The translations under genes and the position numbers were made by a program. Source: Streptococcus sp. bf_0095 (GTDB lineage: Bacteria > Bacillota > Bacilli > Lactobacillales > Streptococcaceae). From it: a stretch of 64,000 nt of DNA. How positions within the stretch are numbered: position 1 is the first letter of the stretch; each line of letters opens with the position of its first letter. The stretch is taken from positions 1-64,000 of the forward strand of contig NZ_RCYU01000002.1 of NCBI RefSeq assembly GCF_004166885.1, read 5' to 3'. Of the stretch, positions 25,392 through 34,071 are shown in pieces. Below the pieces are notes generated by a model. That model ran no database searches, was not told where the DNA came from, and saw only the letters and a list, made by a program, of their open reading frames with translations.

Positions 25392-26549
25392 TTAAGGTTT
25401 AACCGACTCGACTGACTCAACTTTACCATCTTTTAAGCCAATCATAAGTGCAGATTTAACCGGATTATGGTCTTTGTCAATAGACATTGTACCAGTAACA
25501 CCTTCCAAGTCTTTCAACTTCGCAAGGTTGTCTTTCAATTCGACAGAGTTCTTAGCGCCTTTAGATGCTTCCGCAATCATGTAAACTGAATCATATGCCA
25601 AAGCAGCAAACATTGAAGGTTCTTCGTTGTATTTCGCTTTATAAGCTTCTACGAATTTCTTGGCTTTATCAGTCATTTCACCTTCAGTAGAGAATCCAGC
25701 TACGTAGTAGATGTCTGTAGCTGCAGCAGTTGTTGCTTGTTCAACGAACTTGGCATCACTAAATCCATCACCACCGATAATTGGTTGTTTGATTCCCATA
25801 CCACGTGCTTGGTTTACGATCTTACCAGTTTCAGTGTAGTACCCTGGAAGGACAATCGCATCGAAGTCTTTATCTTTGATTTTTGTAAGGGCAGCTTGGA
25901 AGTCTGTGTCCTTAGATTGGAAAGTTTCTGTCGCTACGATTTCACCTTTATAAGATTTCTTAAAGGCTTCAGCAATCCCTTTCGCATAGTCAGATGAGTT
26001 ATCGTAGTAAAGAACAACTTTCTTGGCTTTCAAGTTTTCAGTTGTATATTTAGCAATGATTTGTCCTTGGAAGCTATCGATGAAGGTTGCACGGAAAAGG
26101 TAATCTTGACCTTTTGTCAAATTGTCTTGTGTTGCTGATGGAGTTACCAATGGAACACCTGCTTTACCAGCATTGGCAACCGCTGCGGCAGTAGCACCTG
26201 AAGTCGCAGGTCCTACAAGAGCGTTCACTTTTGATTGAGTGACAAGGTTTGTAGTGATGGTAGCTGCTTCAGCTGTTTCAGATTTGTTATCTTTGTCTGT
26301 GACAACAATCTTCTTACCATCAGCTCCACCATTAGCATTGATTTCATCAACGGCCAATTGAGCACCTTTTTGTTCAGCACTACCATATGCTGCTACTTCA
26401 CCAGTTTTTTCAAAGTTAAAACCGATTTTTAGTTCTTTGCCGATTTCGTTACCAGTTGTGTTTGAACCTGAAGTTGAAACTTCACCACAGGCAGCAAGAA
26501 GAGCGACACTTGCAATTGTTAAAAATGAAAGAGCAAATTTATTCTTCAT
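25392..26549 (-). CDS. livJ: Branched-chain amino acid ABC transporter, substrate-binding lipoprotein LivJ
   Basis: 385 residues: a signal peptide with lipobox LLAACGE, then a type-I periplasmic-binding-protein fold (ELKIGFNFEKTGEVAAYGSAEQ, VNALVGPATSGATAAA, DAIVLPGYYTETGKIV). It captures Leu/Ile/Val outside the membrane for LivHMGF. It is the first gene of the operon, from a near-consensus promoter that contains a CodY-type box. Confidence 0.96.
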   Translation of the reverse strand: MKNKFALSFLTIASVALLAACGEVSTSGSNTTGNEIGKELKIGFNFEKTGEVAAYGSAEQKGAQLAVDEINANGGADGKKIVVTDKDNKSETAEAATITTNLVTQSKVNALVGPATSGATAAAVANAGKAGVPLVTPSATQDNLTKGQDYLFRATFIDSFQGQIIAKYTTENLKAKKVVLYYDNSSDYAKGIAEAFKKSYKGEIVATETFQSKDTDFQAALTKIKDKDFDAIVLPGYYTETGKIVNQARGMGIKQPIIGGDGFSDAKFVEQATTAAATDIYYVAGFSTEGEMTDKAKKFVEAYKAKYNEEPSMFAALAYDSVYMIAEASKGAKNSVELKDNLAKLKDLEGVTGTMSIDKDHNPVKSALMIGLKDGKVESVESVKP

Positions 26550-26595
26550 TTGTAATAATCTCCTTAAATAATTCTTTAAATAAATAGATATTAAG

Positions 26596-26624
26596 AATAT
26601 ACCGAATTATCTGAAAATTGTCAA
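26596..26624 (-). promoter_or_regulatory. livJ promoter with embedded CodY box
   Basis: Minus strand TTGACA (26624-26619), 17-bp spacer, TATATT (26601-26596). The spacer region holds AATTTTCAGATAATT (26619-26605), 14 of 15 positions of the CodY consensus AATTTTCWGAAAATT, so a bound repressor would occlude RNA polymerase. Confidence 0.85.
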
Positions 26625-26642
26625 TATAAAAAACGCAATCCT

Positions 26643-26927
26643 TTAAATGATTGCGTTTTCTCCTTGTGTTTCATCCTTTTGACGATGCAAACTTCCCACA
26701 AAATCACGATCCAATTCTTGAATATGGCAAATTTGTACCTTCTTTACAAAGCGTTCTTTTTTTAATTGCTGCACGATTTCAAGGACTTGAGGACTATCAA
26801 CATAGACCTGTACATAGCGCATTTTTTTGGAATGATAGATCACATCCCCAATTCCCTGTAATTTCTTTGCATCTCGATTATAATACAATTTTACAATTAA
26901 GCCTGTTCTAGCTTGCTTCTCAAACAT
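26643..26927 (-). CDS. YlbG family protein (DUF2129)
   Basis: About 94 residues from ATG 26927 (MFEKQARTGLIVKLYYNRDAK), 7 nt after AAAGG; an in-frame TTG at 26933 is less likely. The family is small, soluble and of unknown function, and it is often next to clpP and liv genes in streptococci, as here. The conserved core includes GDVIYHSKKMRYVQVYVD. The livJ promoter region follows its stop. Confidence 0.88.
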   Translation of the reverse strand: MFEKQARTGLIVKLYYNRDAKKLQGIGDVIYHSKKMRYVQVYVDSPQVLEIVQQLKKERFVKKVQICHIQELDRDFVGSLHRQKDETQGENAII

Positions 26928-27004
26928 ATACAATCCCTTTCTGCTTCTGTTACAAGTATAGCAAATTTCAGGTAAAAATTCTATCTTTTTCTAGAAAGAC
27001 TAAA

Positions 27005-27182
27005 AAAGGGGCTGGGACAAAAGTCCTAGCCTCTCAATTATCTTTGGATTGTCGAACAAGACGCAGTGGTTGAGTGGGCTCTACTACGCTGATTTCATCA
27101 GCTTTTACAGCCCTACTCAACTGTGCGGAGGTGGGACGACGAAATCGAATTCTAACGAATTACCGATTTCTGTCCCACTCTC
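27005..27182 (-). repeat. Three-stem-loop intergenic element, copy B (-)
   Basis: Same element as at 20971 but on the minus strand, beginning about 20 bp after the clpP stop. Its SL3 (GGCTAGGAC/GTCCCAGCC) is followed by CCTTTTTT on the minus strand and would terminate clpP. Confidence 0.9.
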
Positions 27183-27202
27183 AGCTTTGTGGTTAAGTTT
27201 CC

Positions 27203-27793
27203 TTATCTAAGATTGTTGTTGGCCATGATTTCATCGATGAAACCATAAGCTAAGGTTTCTTCTGCAGTCATCCAATTATCCCGTTCTGCATCAGCGTGGA
27301 TTTTCTTGATGGTTTGACCTGAATTTTCTGCCAAGATTTTTTCCAATCTGTGACGTGTTTTCAACAAGTGTTCTGCAGCAATCGCCATATCTGTTTGTTG
27401 GGTACCGCCACCAGTACCACCCATTGGTTGGTGGATCATGTACTCAGCATTTGGCAACATGAAACGTTTGCCTTTGGTACCACTTGATGCAATCACAGTT
27501 CCCATTGAAGCAGCCATCCCCATAACAATAGTTTGGACGTCTGATTTGATAAAGTTCATGGTATCGACGATAGCCAACCCTGCAGAGACAGAGCCTCCTG
27601 GCGTATTAATATACATATAGATATCTTTGGTATTATCTTGGGCATCCAAGAAGAGCAATTGGGCAATAATCGAATTGGCCATTTGGTCTTCTACCGGTCC
27701 TGTTACCATGATAATACGGTCTTTTAATAAGCGGGAATAGATGTCGTACGAGCGTTCGCCACGACTGGTTTGTTCAATAACTACTGGAATCAT
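27203..27793 (-). CDS. clpP: ATP-dependent Clp protease proteolytic subunit
   Basis: A 196-residue serine protease with catalytic Ser96 (MGMAASMGT), His121 ([10 protein letters not shown]) and an Asp near 170 ([10 protein letters not shown]). It forms the barrel-shaped tetradecamer that degrades proteins delivered by ClpC, ClpE, ClpX or ClpL. The promoter carries a CtsR operator, so heat-shock control is expected. Repeat copy B supplies the terminator. Confidence 0.99.
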   Translation of the reverse strand: MIPVVIEQTSRGERSYDIYSRLLKDRIIMVTGPVEDQMANSIIAQLLFLDAQDNTKDIYMYINTPGGSVSAGLAIVDTMNFIKSDVQTIVMGMAASMGTVIASSGTKGKRFMLPNAEYMIHQPMGGTGGGTQQTDMAIAAEHLLKTRHRLEKILAENSGQTIKKIHADAERDNWMTAEETLAYGFIDEIMANNNLR

Positions 27794-27891
27794 TCATTCA
27801 TCTCCTTTTATCCATTATAACCGGCACCACCTCATGAGTTTCATCCGGTTGATTCGAGAGGCTAGCTCTCCTTCCAATCTTTATAAAAGCT

Positions 27892-27921
27892 ATTATATCC
27901 CATTGGTCAACAAAGGTCAAT
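27892..27921 (-). promoter_or_regulatory. clpP promoter overlapped by CtsR operator
   Basis: Minus strand TTGACC (27920-27915), 17-bp spacer, TATAAT (27897-27892). On the plus strand GGTCAACAAAGGTCAAT (27905-27921) is the CtsR heptad direct repeat with 3-bp spacing, covering the -35 and part of the spacer. Confidence 0.9.
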
Positions 27922-27955
27922 TTTTTACTTTCCCAAAGAAGGATTGGATAGGCGC

Positions 27956-28585
27956 TTATTTGGTACCAAACAAGCGGTCCCCAGCATCTCCAAGGCCTGG
28001 AACAATGTAGCCATGATCATTCAAGTGGTCGTCGAGGGCTGCTGTAAAGATATCAACATCTGGATGAGCTTCTTGAAGTGCTTTCACCCCTTCAGGTGCT
28101 GCCACCAAGCAGACAAACTTGATGTGGCTAGCTCCACGTTTTTTCAAAGAATCAATCGCAAGAATAGCTGATCCACCGGTTGCAAGCATTGGATCTACTA
28201 CAAAGATGCGACGTTGATCAATATCTTCTGGCAATTTCACCAAGTATTCAACTGGCTTCAAGGTTTCTTCATCGCGGTACATTCCAATATGACCAACTTT
28301 GGCAGCTGGTACCAAACTCAAGAGCCCATCTACCATCCCGATTCCTGCACGAAGGATTGGGACAATTGCTAGTTTTTTACCAGCAATTTGTTTTTGAACC
28401 GTTTTTGTGATAGGTGTTTCGATTTCTACATCTTCAAGAGGAAGTTCGCGCAACACCTCGTATCCCATCAACATAGCAATTTCATCAACTAATTCACGAA
28501 AAGCCTTTGTAGAGGTATCAGTCCGACGCAAAATAGACAATTTATGCTGAATAAGTGGATGTTTAATAACTTCAAGTTTTCCCAT
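27956..28585 (-). CDS. upp: Uracil phosphoribosyltransferase
   Basis: 209 residues from ATG 28585 ([20 protein letters not shown]), 7 nt after AAGGA; an in-frame start at 28612 is upstream of that site. It has the PRPP-binding motif [11 protein letters not shown] and the uracil-binding C-terminus [14 protein letters not shown]. It salvages uracil to UMP. An extended -10 (TGATATAAT) lies about 30 bp upstream. It is followed by clpP on the same strand, with its own promoter. Confidence 0.98.
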   Translation of the reverse strand: MGKLEVIKHPLIQHKLSILRRTDTSTKAFRELVDEIAMLMGYEVLRELPLEDVEIETPITKTVQKQIAGKKLAIVPILRAGIGMVDGLLSLVPAAKVGHIGMYRDEETLKPVEYLVKLPEDIDQRRIFVVDPMLATGGSAILAIDSLKKRGASHIKFVCLVAAPEGVKALQEAHPDVDIFTAALDDHLNDHGYIVPGLGDAGDRLFGTK

Positions 28586-28630
28586 TGTGGTTCCTTCTTT
28601 CTCTATATTCATCTTATTATATCAAAAAGG

Positions 28631-28668
28631 AAGAAAAAGGCCTACAAATATGCAAACCTTTTCTTTTC
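28631..28668 (-). terminator. Probable terminator of mgtA
   Basis: Purine-rich stem AAGAAAAGG/CCTTTTTCTT on the minus strand with a 16-nt loop, followed by a short T-rich stretch, shortly after the mgtA stop and immediately in front of the upp promoter. Confidence 0.55.
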
Positions 28669-28685
28669 TTATTTTAATAGCTATC

Positions 28686-31346
28686 TTATAGCCACTCCTT
28701 GTACTTACCAATATAATAGTGTTTGACCAGGGTGACGCTTGCCATATAAAGGAAGAGAATCCCCACAAGTAATAGGAAATAGAGAGCATTCAGTGGCGCT
28801 ACTTTTAACAAGGAAGCCAATGGGCCATATGGTAAGAAGGTAACCAAGAGCGCGCCCAATAGGGTCGTTGCCATGACAGCAAAAGCTGGTCGACTTTGAA
28901 CAAAGGGCAATTTTGGAGAACGAAGCATGTAGATTACCATGGTTTGGGACCACATGGACTCGATAAACCAGCCTGTTTGAAAGAGCATAATGAAGAGTCC
29001 TGCACTATCTGCACCATGTACATAGCCATATCCCGTAATCATTGGTACGATAACAAAGTAGAGAATGATAAAGGTCAGGATGTCAAAGACAGAGGAAATA
29101 GGACCGAACCAGGCCATAAAGCGGGTAATGGATTTTGCTTCCCAGATTCTTGGTTTCTTCAAAAAGTCCTTATCCACTCGGTCAAAAGGCAAGGCGATAC
29201 AGGAAAGGTCGTAAACCAAGTTCAAAACGATGAGATGGATAGGGGCCATCGGAAGGAAAGGAAGGAAAATACTGGCAAAGAGAAGAGAGAAGATATTCCC
29301 AAAGTTGGAAGAAACGGTCATCTTGATGTACTTGGTCATGTTGGCATAGACTTTGCGTCCTTCTACCAAGCCTTTTTCAAGGACCATCAAGTCCTTATCC
29401 AGAAGGATAACATCTGCTGTTTCTTTAGCAATATCAACGGCTGTATCAACCGAAATCCCCACATCTGCCACCTTCATGGATGGAGCATCGTTGATACCAT
29501 CTCCCATATAGCCGACCTTGTGGCCATTTGCTTTGAGTTGAAGGATAATGCGTGCTTTTTGATCTGGAGACAATTTTGCAAAGACGGTAGTGGTTTCAAC
29601 TGCCTGGGCTAACTCTGGGTCAGAAAGACTGTCAATATCGCTACCCAGCAAAATGCGGTCCACATCCAGACCCACCTTTTCACAAACCGCTTGGGTCACT
29701 TTCTCATTATCACCCGTAAGGATTTTAGTAGCAACTCCGTATTCCGCAAGGGTATTGATGGCTGGTGCTGCAGATGGTTTTGGTGGATCCAAGAAGGCTA
29801 GATAACCCGTCAAGATCATATCCGCTTCATCCGCTACTTCAAAGGCATAGCCTTCCTCAAGGTTTGATTTGTAGCTGACACCTAGCACGCGCAGACCTTG
29901 CTCATTCAGCTGAGCTACTTCTGCCAAGACTTCTTCTCGCACTTGGTCTGTTAGGGGAATAATCTCATCCTTGTATTCTACATAACGAGACACTGCTAAC
30001 ATTTCTTCCAAGGCTCCCTTGGTGACCATGCTCACAAGGCCCTGCTCATCCTTGACGATGACACTCATCCGCCGGCGTTCAAAGTCAAAAGGCAGTTCAT
30101 CAATCTTTTGGAAGCTTTGATCTAAACCTCTGACGATTTCATGTTTCTTAGCTTCTCGTTCTGTCCGACTGATAATGGCCCGGTCCATCAAATTTTTAAG
30201 ACCCGTTTGGAAGTAAGAGTTGAGATAGGCCCGACGAAGGACGGACAAATCGAGCTCCCCATGAATATCAAGTGGGTATTCGAGTACAATCTCATCTTGA
30301 GTCAAGGTTCCCGTCTTATCCGTACAGAGGATATCGATAGCCCCTAAGTCTTGGATGGCGTTGAGCTTTTTGATGACCACTTTTTCTTTGGCCATGATAA
30401 TGGAGCCCTTGGCCAAGCTAGCGGTGATAATCATAGGAAGCATTTCCGGAGTCAAGCCCACCCCTACACTGAGGGCAAAGACACCCGCTTCTAGCCAGTC
30501 CCCATCTGTCAAACCATTGATAAAGAAGACGATGGGCACCATCACCATCATCAGTCGAATCAACAACCAAGAGATGGTGTTCATTTCTCGTTCAAAAGAG
30601 GTTGGTTCATCGTAGGTATTAATGGTTTGCTCGATCGCTCCCATCATGGTTTCATCCCCAACGACCAAGACCAAGGCTGTTGCTCGACCTGAGATAACGT
30701 TGGTCCCCATGAAAGCTAGACTCTCACTCTCTAGGAGACTGTCTAGATTTTGGCTAGTCGCCTTTTTTAAACAAACTTTTTCGACAGCATCACTCTCACC
30801 AGTCAAGCCGGATTGTTGAACGAAAAAGTCTCGTGAATCTAGTAAGACCACATCTGCTGGAATCATGTCACCTGCACTCAGTTTGATCAAGTCCCCCACG
30901 ACAATTTCGTCGATAGGGATTTCTGCTTCCTTGCCTTCTCGAATCACCGTTGCTGTATTGACAATCATTCGAGAGAGATTGCTAGCAGCCTTGTCACTTC
31001 GCAACTCTTGGACAAAGCGAATCCCCCCTGAGAGAAGAACAAGGACGACGATAATGAGAGAAGTCGTTGGGTCTTCCTCTCCTGGTTTGGCTAACCAAAC
31101 ATTGGTCACCAGAGAAACAAGGGCAATGAGAAGAAGGATGACTGTGAAGGGATTAATGATGGATTCAACAATCCGTTTCCAGATAGAGCTTTCCTGTCCC
31201 TTGGTGAGGACATTTTCTCCATAGCTTTCCCGATTTTCTTCTACTTGGTCTTCCGTCAAGCCAGACCAGCTAGATTGATAGTTGGCTAAGGTTGTTGTTT
31301 CTGCATCTTGCAATGCAGCAATGAATCTTTCTTTTGTTGTTTGCAT
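28686..31346 (-). CDS. mgtA: Magnesium-translocating P-type ATPase
   Basis: An 886-residue P3B-type ATPase with actuator motif LTGESDAVEK, phosphorylation motif DKTGT (Asp343) and hinge GYMGDGINDAPSM. The membrane motif VGLTPEMLPMIITASLAKG (about 295-313) is typical of MgtA/MgtB Mg2+ importers. It takes up Mg2+ (or Mg2+/Ni2+ in related pumps) at low external magnesium. The roughly 370-nt leader upstream contains an M-box, a terminator, a small ORF and a hairpin over the ribosome-binding site, so expression should fall with intracellular Mg2+. Confidence 0.96.
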   Translation of the reverse strand: MQTTKERFIAALQDAETTTLANYQSSWSGLTEDQVEENRESYGENVLTKGQESSIWKRIVESIINPFTVILLLIALVSLVTNVWLAKPGEEDPTTSLIIVVLVLLSGGIRFVQELRSDKAASNLSRMIVNTATVIREGKEAEIPIDEIVVGDLIKLSAGDMIPADVVLLDSRDFFVQQSGLTGESDAVEKVCLKKATSQNLDSLLESESLAFMGTNVISGRATALVLVVGDETMMGAIEQTINTYDEPTSFEREMNTISWLLIRLMMVMVPIVFFINGLTDGDWLEAGVFALSVGVGLTPEMLPMIITASLAKGSIIMAKEKVVIKKLNAIQDLGAIDILCTDKTGTLTQDEIVLEYPLDIHGELDLSVLRRAYLNSYFQTGLKNLMDRAIISRTEREAKKHEIVRGLDQSFQKIDELPFDFERRRMSVIVKDEQGLVSMVTKGALEEMLAVSRYVEYKDEIIPLTDQVREEVLAEVAQLNEQGLRVLGVSYKSNLEEGYAFEVADEADMILTGYLAFLDPPKPSAAPAINTLAEYGVATKILTGDNEKVTQAVCEKVGLDVDRILLGSDIDSLSDPELAQAVETTTVFAKLSPDQKARIILQLKANGHKVGYMGDGINDAPSMKVADVGISVDTAVDIAKETADVILLDKDLMVLEKGLVEGRKVYANMTKYIKMTVSSNFGNIFSLLFASIFLPFLPMAPIHLIVLNLVYDLSCIALPFDRVDKDFLKKPRIWEAKSITRFMAWFGPISSVFDILTFIILYFVIVPMITGYGYVHGADSAGLFIMLFQTGWFIESMWSQTMVIYMLRSPKLPFVQSRPAFAVMATTLLGALLVTFLPYGPLASLLKVAPLNALYFLLLVGILFLYMASVTLVKHYYIGKYKEWL

Positions 31347-31352
31347 TGGAAT

Positions 31353-31370
31353 CTCCTTTTAAATCAGGAG
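31353..31370 (-). promoter_or_regulatory. Hairpin sequestering the mgtA Shine-Dalgarno
   Basis: Minus-strand RNA CTCCT (31370-31366), 8-nt loop, AGGAG (31357-31353). The 3' arm is the mgtA ribosome-binding site, 6 nt before its ATG. The 5' arm begins 8 nt after the stop codon of the leader ORF, within the footprint of a ribosome that reaches that stop. Confidence 0.65.
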
Positions 31371-31378
31371 CCAAACGC

Positions 31379-31453
31379 TTATAGAGTCCCGATGACACAA
31401 ATCAGCGATTGGCTGGCTATGTGCGGCTCGGGATGATCGTCGATTTGTATCAT
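31379..31453 (-). CDS. mgtA leader ORF, 24 codons with acidic/proline motif
   Basis: The ATG at 31453 has AGGAG 6 nt upstream (31464-31460). The peptide begins MIQIDDHPEPHI and ends CVIGTL before TAA (31381-31379). Acidic and proline residues packed into codons 5-10 (DDHPEP) resemble MgtL of enteric bacteria, where such runs destabilise ribosomes at low Mg2+. It lies downstream of the M-box terminator and just upstream of mgtA. Codons 7-22 lie in a longer hairpin closed by TCCCGA/TCGGGA (31433-31387). Functional translation is an inference. Confidence 0.6.
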   Translation of the reverse strand: MIQIDDHPEPHIASQSLICVIGTL

Positions 31454-31500
31454 AGTGTTCTCCTTTTCTACTTGATATTGAGAGGGTTCTTATGCATAAG

Positions 31501-31531
31501 AAAAGAGCCCTCCCTCATTCAGGTAGGACTC
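31501..31531 (-). terminator. M-box-controlled terminator in the mgtA leader
   Basis: Minus-strand GAGTCCTACCT/AGGGAGGGCTC (31531-31505; one mismatch, one G-U) with a 5-nt loop, followed by TTTT (31504-31501). It lies between the M-box and the leader ORF. A palindrome TTCTTATG/CATAAGAA follows immediately. Confidence 0.75.
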
Positions 31532-31574
31532 ATGAAACTCGTCGTTTATTTTTTAATAAAATTTCTCAAAAAAT

Positions 31575-31715
31575 AGACCGTCCAAGCTTTAGCTCCGCAA
31601 GGCGATGAAATGAGCTTAGTCTTGACCTTTGCGATCAGGACTGTTGACCAACGAGTAGTGTCTCCACTGCTTTGCGGTAGTCATCCGTATCCTTGCGGTA
31701 GCCTCACCTACCGTT
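31575..31715 (-). ncRNA. M-box (ykoK) magnesium riboswitch
   Basis: The minus-strand transcript has the M-box landmarks in order: GGTAGGTGAGGCTACC at the 5' end (31712-31697), GGTCAACAG in the middle (about 31648-31640), and GCTAAAGCTTGGA near the 3' end. It starts within a few nt of the predicted transcription start and precedes a terminator and mgtA. Mg2+ binding should favour termination. Confidence 0.85.
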
Positions 31716-31725
31716 ATTCTCCTTG

Positions 31726-31754
31726 AGTATACTCCTCCCCTATAGAAAAGTCAA
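31726..31754 (-). promoter_or_regulatory. mgtA promoter
   Basis: Minus strand TTGACT (31754-31749), 17-bp spacer, TATACT (31731-31726). The -35 overlaps the patB stop codon. Confidence 0.85.
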
Positions 31755-32932
31755 CCCTCACATGAACCTTTTTTAGGAAAGGCAGTAACAATCCGATTAA
31801 CAATCTCTTGAACCAGGGATTTCGGAGCCGCCACATTTAGTCGAGCATGCTGTTTCCCTTCGACCCCAAAGTCTGTTCCTTTATTGAGGATGACCTTGGC
31901 CTGATCATGAAGCCGAGCGTGTAATTCTTCCTCAGACAAACCGTAGGCAGAAAAATCAAGCCAGAGTAGATAGGTCCCTTGCGGTTTCATCACACCAATA
32001 TCTGTCTGCTCGCGCAAAACTGCTACAGTGTAGTCGATATTTTCTTCCAAGACTTCCTTTAAGTCCTCTAACCAAGCCTTTCCATTCTGATAGGCCACTT
32101 CTGTGGCGATAAAGCCAAGGGCAGAGATTTCATGCTGGTTGTTTCGCAATTGCTGAGCTTGGAAGGATTTCCGAAGTGCATCATTTTCGATGATGGCATA
32201 GGAATTTTTTGTCCCTGCGATATTGAAAGTTTTGGTTGCACTCGATAAGACAAGGGTGAAATCCTTAAAGCTTGGATCTACTGTATTAAAGGACACATGT
32301 TTGTGACCAAACAGGGCTAAATCTTGGTGAATTTCATCGGAAACAAGCAAGACCCCATGTTTTTGACAGAGGCGACCAATCTTTTCTAGGACTTCTCGTT
32401 CCCAGACGCGACCGCCTGGATTATGAGGATTGCACAGGATGTAGAGTTTGACTTGGTGCTCTTCAAAGTCTTTCTCCAATTGCTCAAAATCAATTTGGAA
32501 GAGTCCATCCACTTCTACTAAGGAATTGGTCACTAATTTGCGTTGATTGAGGCGGACGCTACGGGCAAAGGGTGGATAAACTGGCGTATTGATGAGAACA
32601 GCCTCGCCTTCCTTGGTGAAAGCCTGAATAGCCGTTGAAATAGAGGGAACAACTCCTTCCATAAAGACAATCGCTTCCTTCTCAAACACATATCCATGTT
32701 CTGTCTTTTCCCATTCTTGAACAGCTCGGTAAAGTTCCTCACTAGGATAGGTATAGCCGTAGACTAATTGATCCGCGTAATCTCGAATAGCTTGTCCAAC
32801 AGCAGGTAAGGATTCAAAATCCATATCGGCAATCCAAGCAGGAAGGAGTTCCGAATCTTGTTCTGACTCCTTCCACTTGCTAGTGTGGTGCCCCAAACGA
32901 TTAGGGACAGTCAAAAATTGTTCTTTTCCCAT
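31751..32932 (-). CDS. patB: MalY/PatB family PLP-dependent cystathionine beta-lyase
   Basis: A 393-residue fold-type I aminotransferase-like enzyme: LYILCNPHNPGGRVW, VSDEIHQDLALFGHKHVSF (PLP-binding Asp) and SSATKTFNIAGTKNSYAII with the Schiff-base Lys. MalY/PatB proteins have C-S beta-lyase activity, cleaving cystathionine to homocysteine or cysteine to H2S, pyruvate and ammonia. It lies 9 bp downstream of the gamma-family enzyme at 32942, so the two form a sulfur amino-acid operon. An alternative is a classical aminotransferase. Confidence 0.85.
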   Translation of the reverse strand: MGKEQFLTVPNRLGHHTSKWKESEQDSELLPAWIADMDFESLPAVGQAIRDYADQLVYGYTYPSEELYRAVQEWEKTEHGYVFEKEAIVFMEGVVPSISTAIQAFTKEGEAVLINTPVYPPFARSVRLNQRKLVTNSLVEVDGLFQIDFEQLEKDFEEHQVKLYILCNPHNPGGRVWEREVLEKIGRLCQKHGVLLVSDEIHQDLALFGHKHVSFNTVDPSFKDFTLVLSSATKTFNIAGTKNSYAIIENDALRKSFQAQQLRNNQHEISALGFIATEVAYQNGKAWLEDLKEVLEENIDYTVAVLREQTDIGVMKPQGTYLLWLDFSAYGLSEEELHARLHDQAKVILNKGTDFGVEGKQHARLNVAAPKSLVQEIVNRIVTAFPKKGSCEG

Positions 32933-32941
32933 GATGGACTC

Positions 32942-34036
32942 CTATCTAGCCAATGCTTGTTCTAAATCCTCTATCAAATCCCTTGCATCTTCAATTCCGA
33001 TGGAAAGGCGAAGCAAATCATCCGTTAAACCATAGGAATGACGAACCTCTGCAGGAATATCTGCATGGGTCTGAGTCGTTGGGTAGGTAATCAAACTTTC
33101 CACCCCACCCAAACTCTCTGCAAAGGTAAAGACCTGCAAGTGGTTCAAAATGGTTGGAATCTTTTCTTGGTGGCTTACTTTAAAGGAAACCATGCCTCCC
33201 TTGCCGGTATACAAAACTTCCTTAACAGCTGGATGCCCCTTCAAGAATTCCACTACCTTCTTCGCGTTTTCTGTAGAGCGCTCCATTCGAAGGGCTAAGG
33301 TTTTTAACCCACGGATTAATTGGTAGCTGTCAAAAGGAGAGAGAACAGCTCCAGTTGTGTTTAAGTTATAAAAGAGTTGCTCATAGAGACCTTCATCATC
33401 AGTCACTACAACACCAGCCAAAACGTCATTATGACCCGCTAGATATTTGGTCGCTGAGTGAAGGACGATATCTGCTCCTTCTTCAATTGGACGTTGGTAG
33501 ATAGGGCTATAGAAGGTGTTGTCTACAATCACTTTTGCCCCTTTTTCATGAGCGAGTTTAGCTAATTTCTGGATGTCAAACTCCAGCATGAGTGGGTTAG
33601 TAGGCGTTTCAATATAGAGAATATCCACCTCTCCCTTCAATCCCTCTACCAATTCTTCTTCAGAATTTGCATAGGTAAAGAAAAAGCGTCCTTCTTGTTC
33701 CATTTGGTTGAACCAACGGAAAGAGCCTCCATAAAGATCTCTTACTGCCAAAACCTTACTGCCAACAGGAAAAATACTAAAGGCTAAGACAATGGCAGAC
33801 ATACCTGAGCTCGTCACCAAGGCATGCTCTGCACTCTCAATAGCTGCCAAGGTCTTTTCAGCGTTTACCCGAGTCGGATTCTTGGTACGGATATAGTCAA
33901 AACCAGTAGATTGACCAAACTCTGGATGCTGGTAAGTGGTTGAAAAATGAAGCGGAGTAATCAAAGCCCCTGTTGCTGGATCCGACTTGATTCCCGCTTG
34001 AGCTAGGATGGTGTTAATATTCTTTTTGTGACTCAT
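32942..34036 (-). CDS. Cys/Met metabolism PLP enzyme (cystathionine gamma-synthase or beta-lyase)
   Basis: 364 residues from ATG 34036 (MSHKKNINTILAQAGIKSDP) behind GGAGG; a TTG at 34063 in frame is upstream of the ribosome-binding site. It carries the Cys_Met_Meta_PP fold: SSGMSAIVLAFS, VIVDNTFYSPIYQRP and HSATKYLAGHND with the PLP Lys. Sequence alone does not separate MetB-like synthase from MetC-like lyase; the following patB encodes a lyase, which makes synthase plausible. A MET-box precedes the promoter. Confidence 0.85.
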   Translation of the reverse strand: MSHKKNINTILAQAGIKSDPATGALITPLHFSTTYQHPEFGQSTGFDYIRTKNPTRVNAEKTLAAIESAEHALVTSSGMSAIVLAFSIFPVGSKVLAVRDLYGGSFRWFNQMEQEGRFFFTYANSEEELVEGLKGEVDILYIETPTNPLMLEFDIQKLAKLAHEKGAKVIVDNTFYSPIYQRPIEEGADIVLHSATKYLAGHNDVLAGVVVTDDEGLYEQLFYNLNTTGAVLSPFDSYQLIRGLKTLALRMERSTENAKKVVEFLKGHPAVKEVLYTGKGGMVSFKVSHQEKIPTILNHLQVFTFAESLGGVESLITYPTTQTHADIPAEVRHSYGLTDDLLRLSIGIEDARDLIEDLEQALAR

Positions 34037-34071
34037 ACAAACCTCCAATGGACGTAAATTCAATTGTCTCT

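Noticed and set aside
28896..29612. 238-codon open frame on the plus strand inside mgtA
   Set aside because: Antisense to a well-conserved P-type ATPase; no homology or start signal seen.
31575..31715. yybP-ykoY (Mn2+) riboswitch upstream of mgtA
   Set aside because: The landmarks GGTGAGGCT, GGTCAACAG and GCTAAAGCT are those of the M-box, and the downstream gene is an MgtA-type pump.
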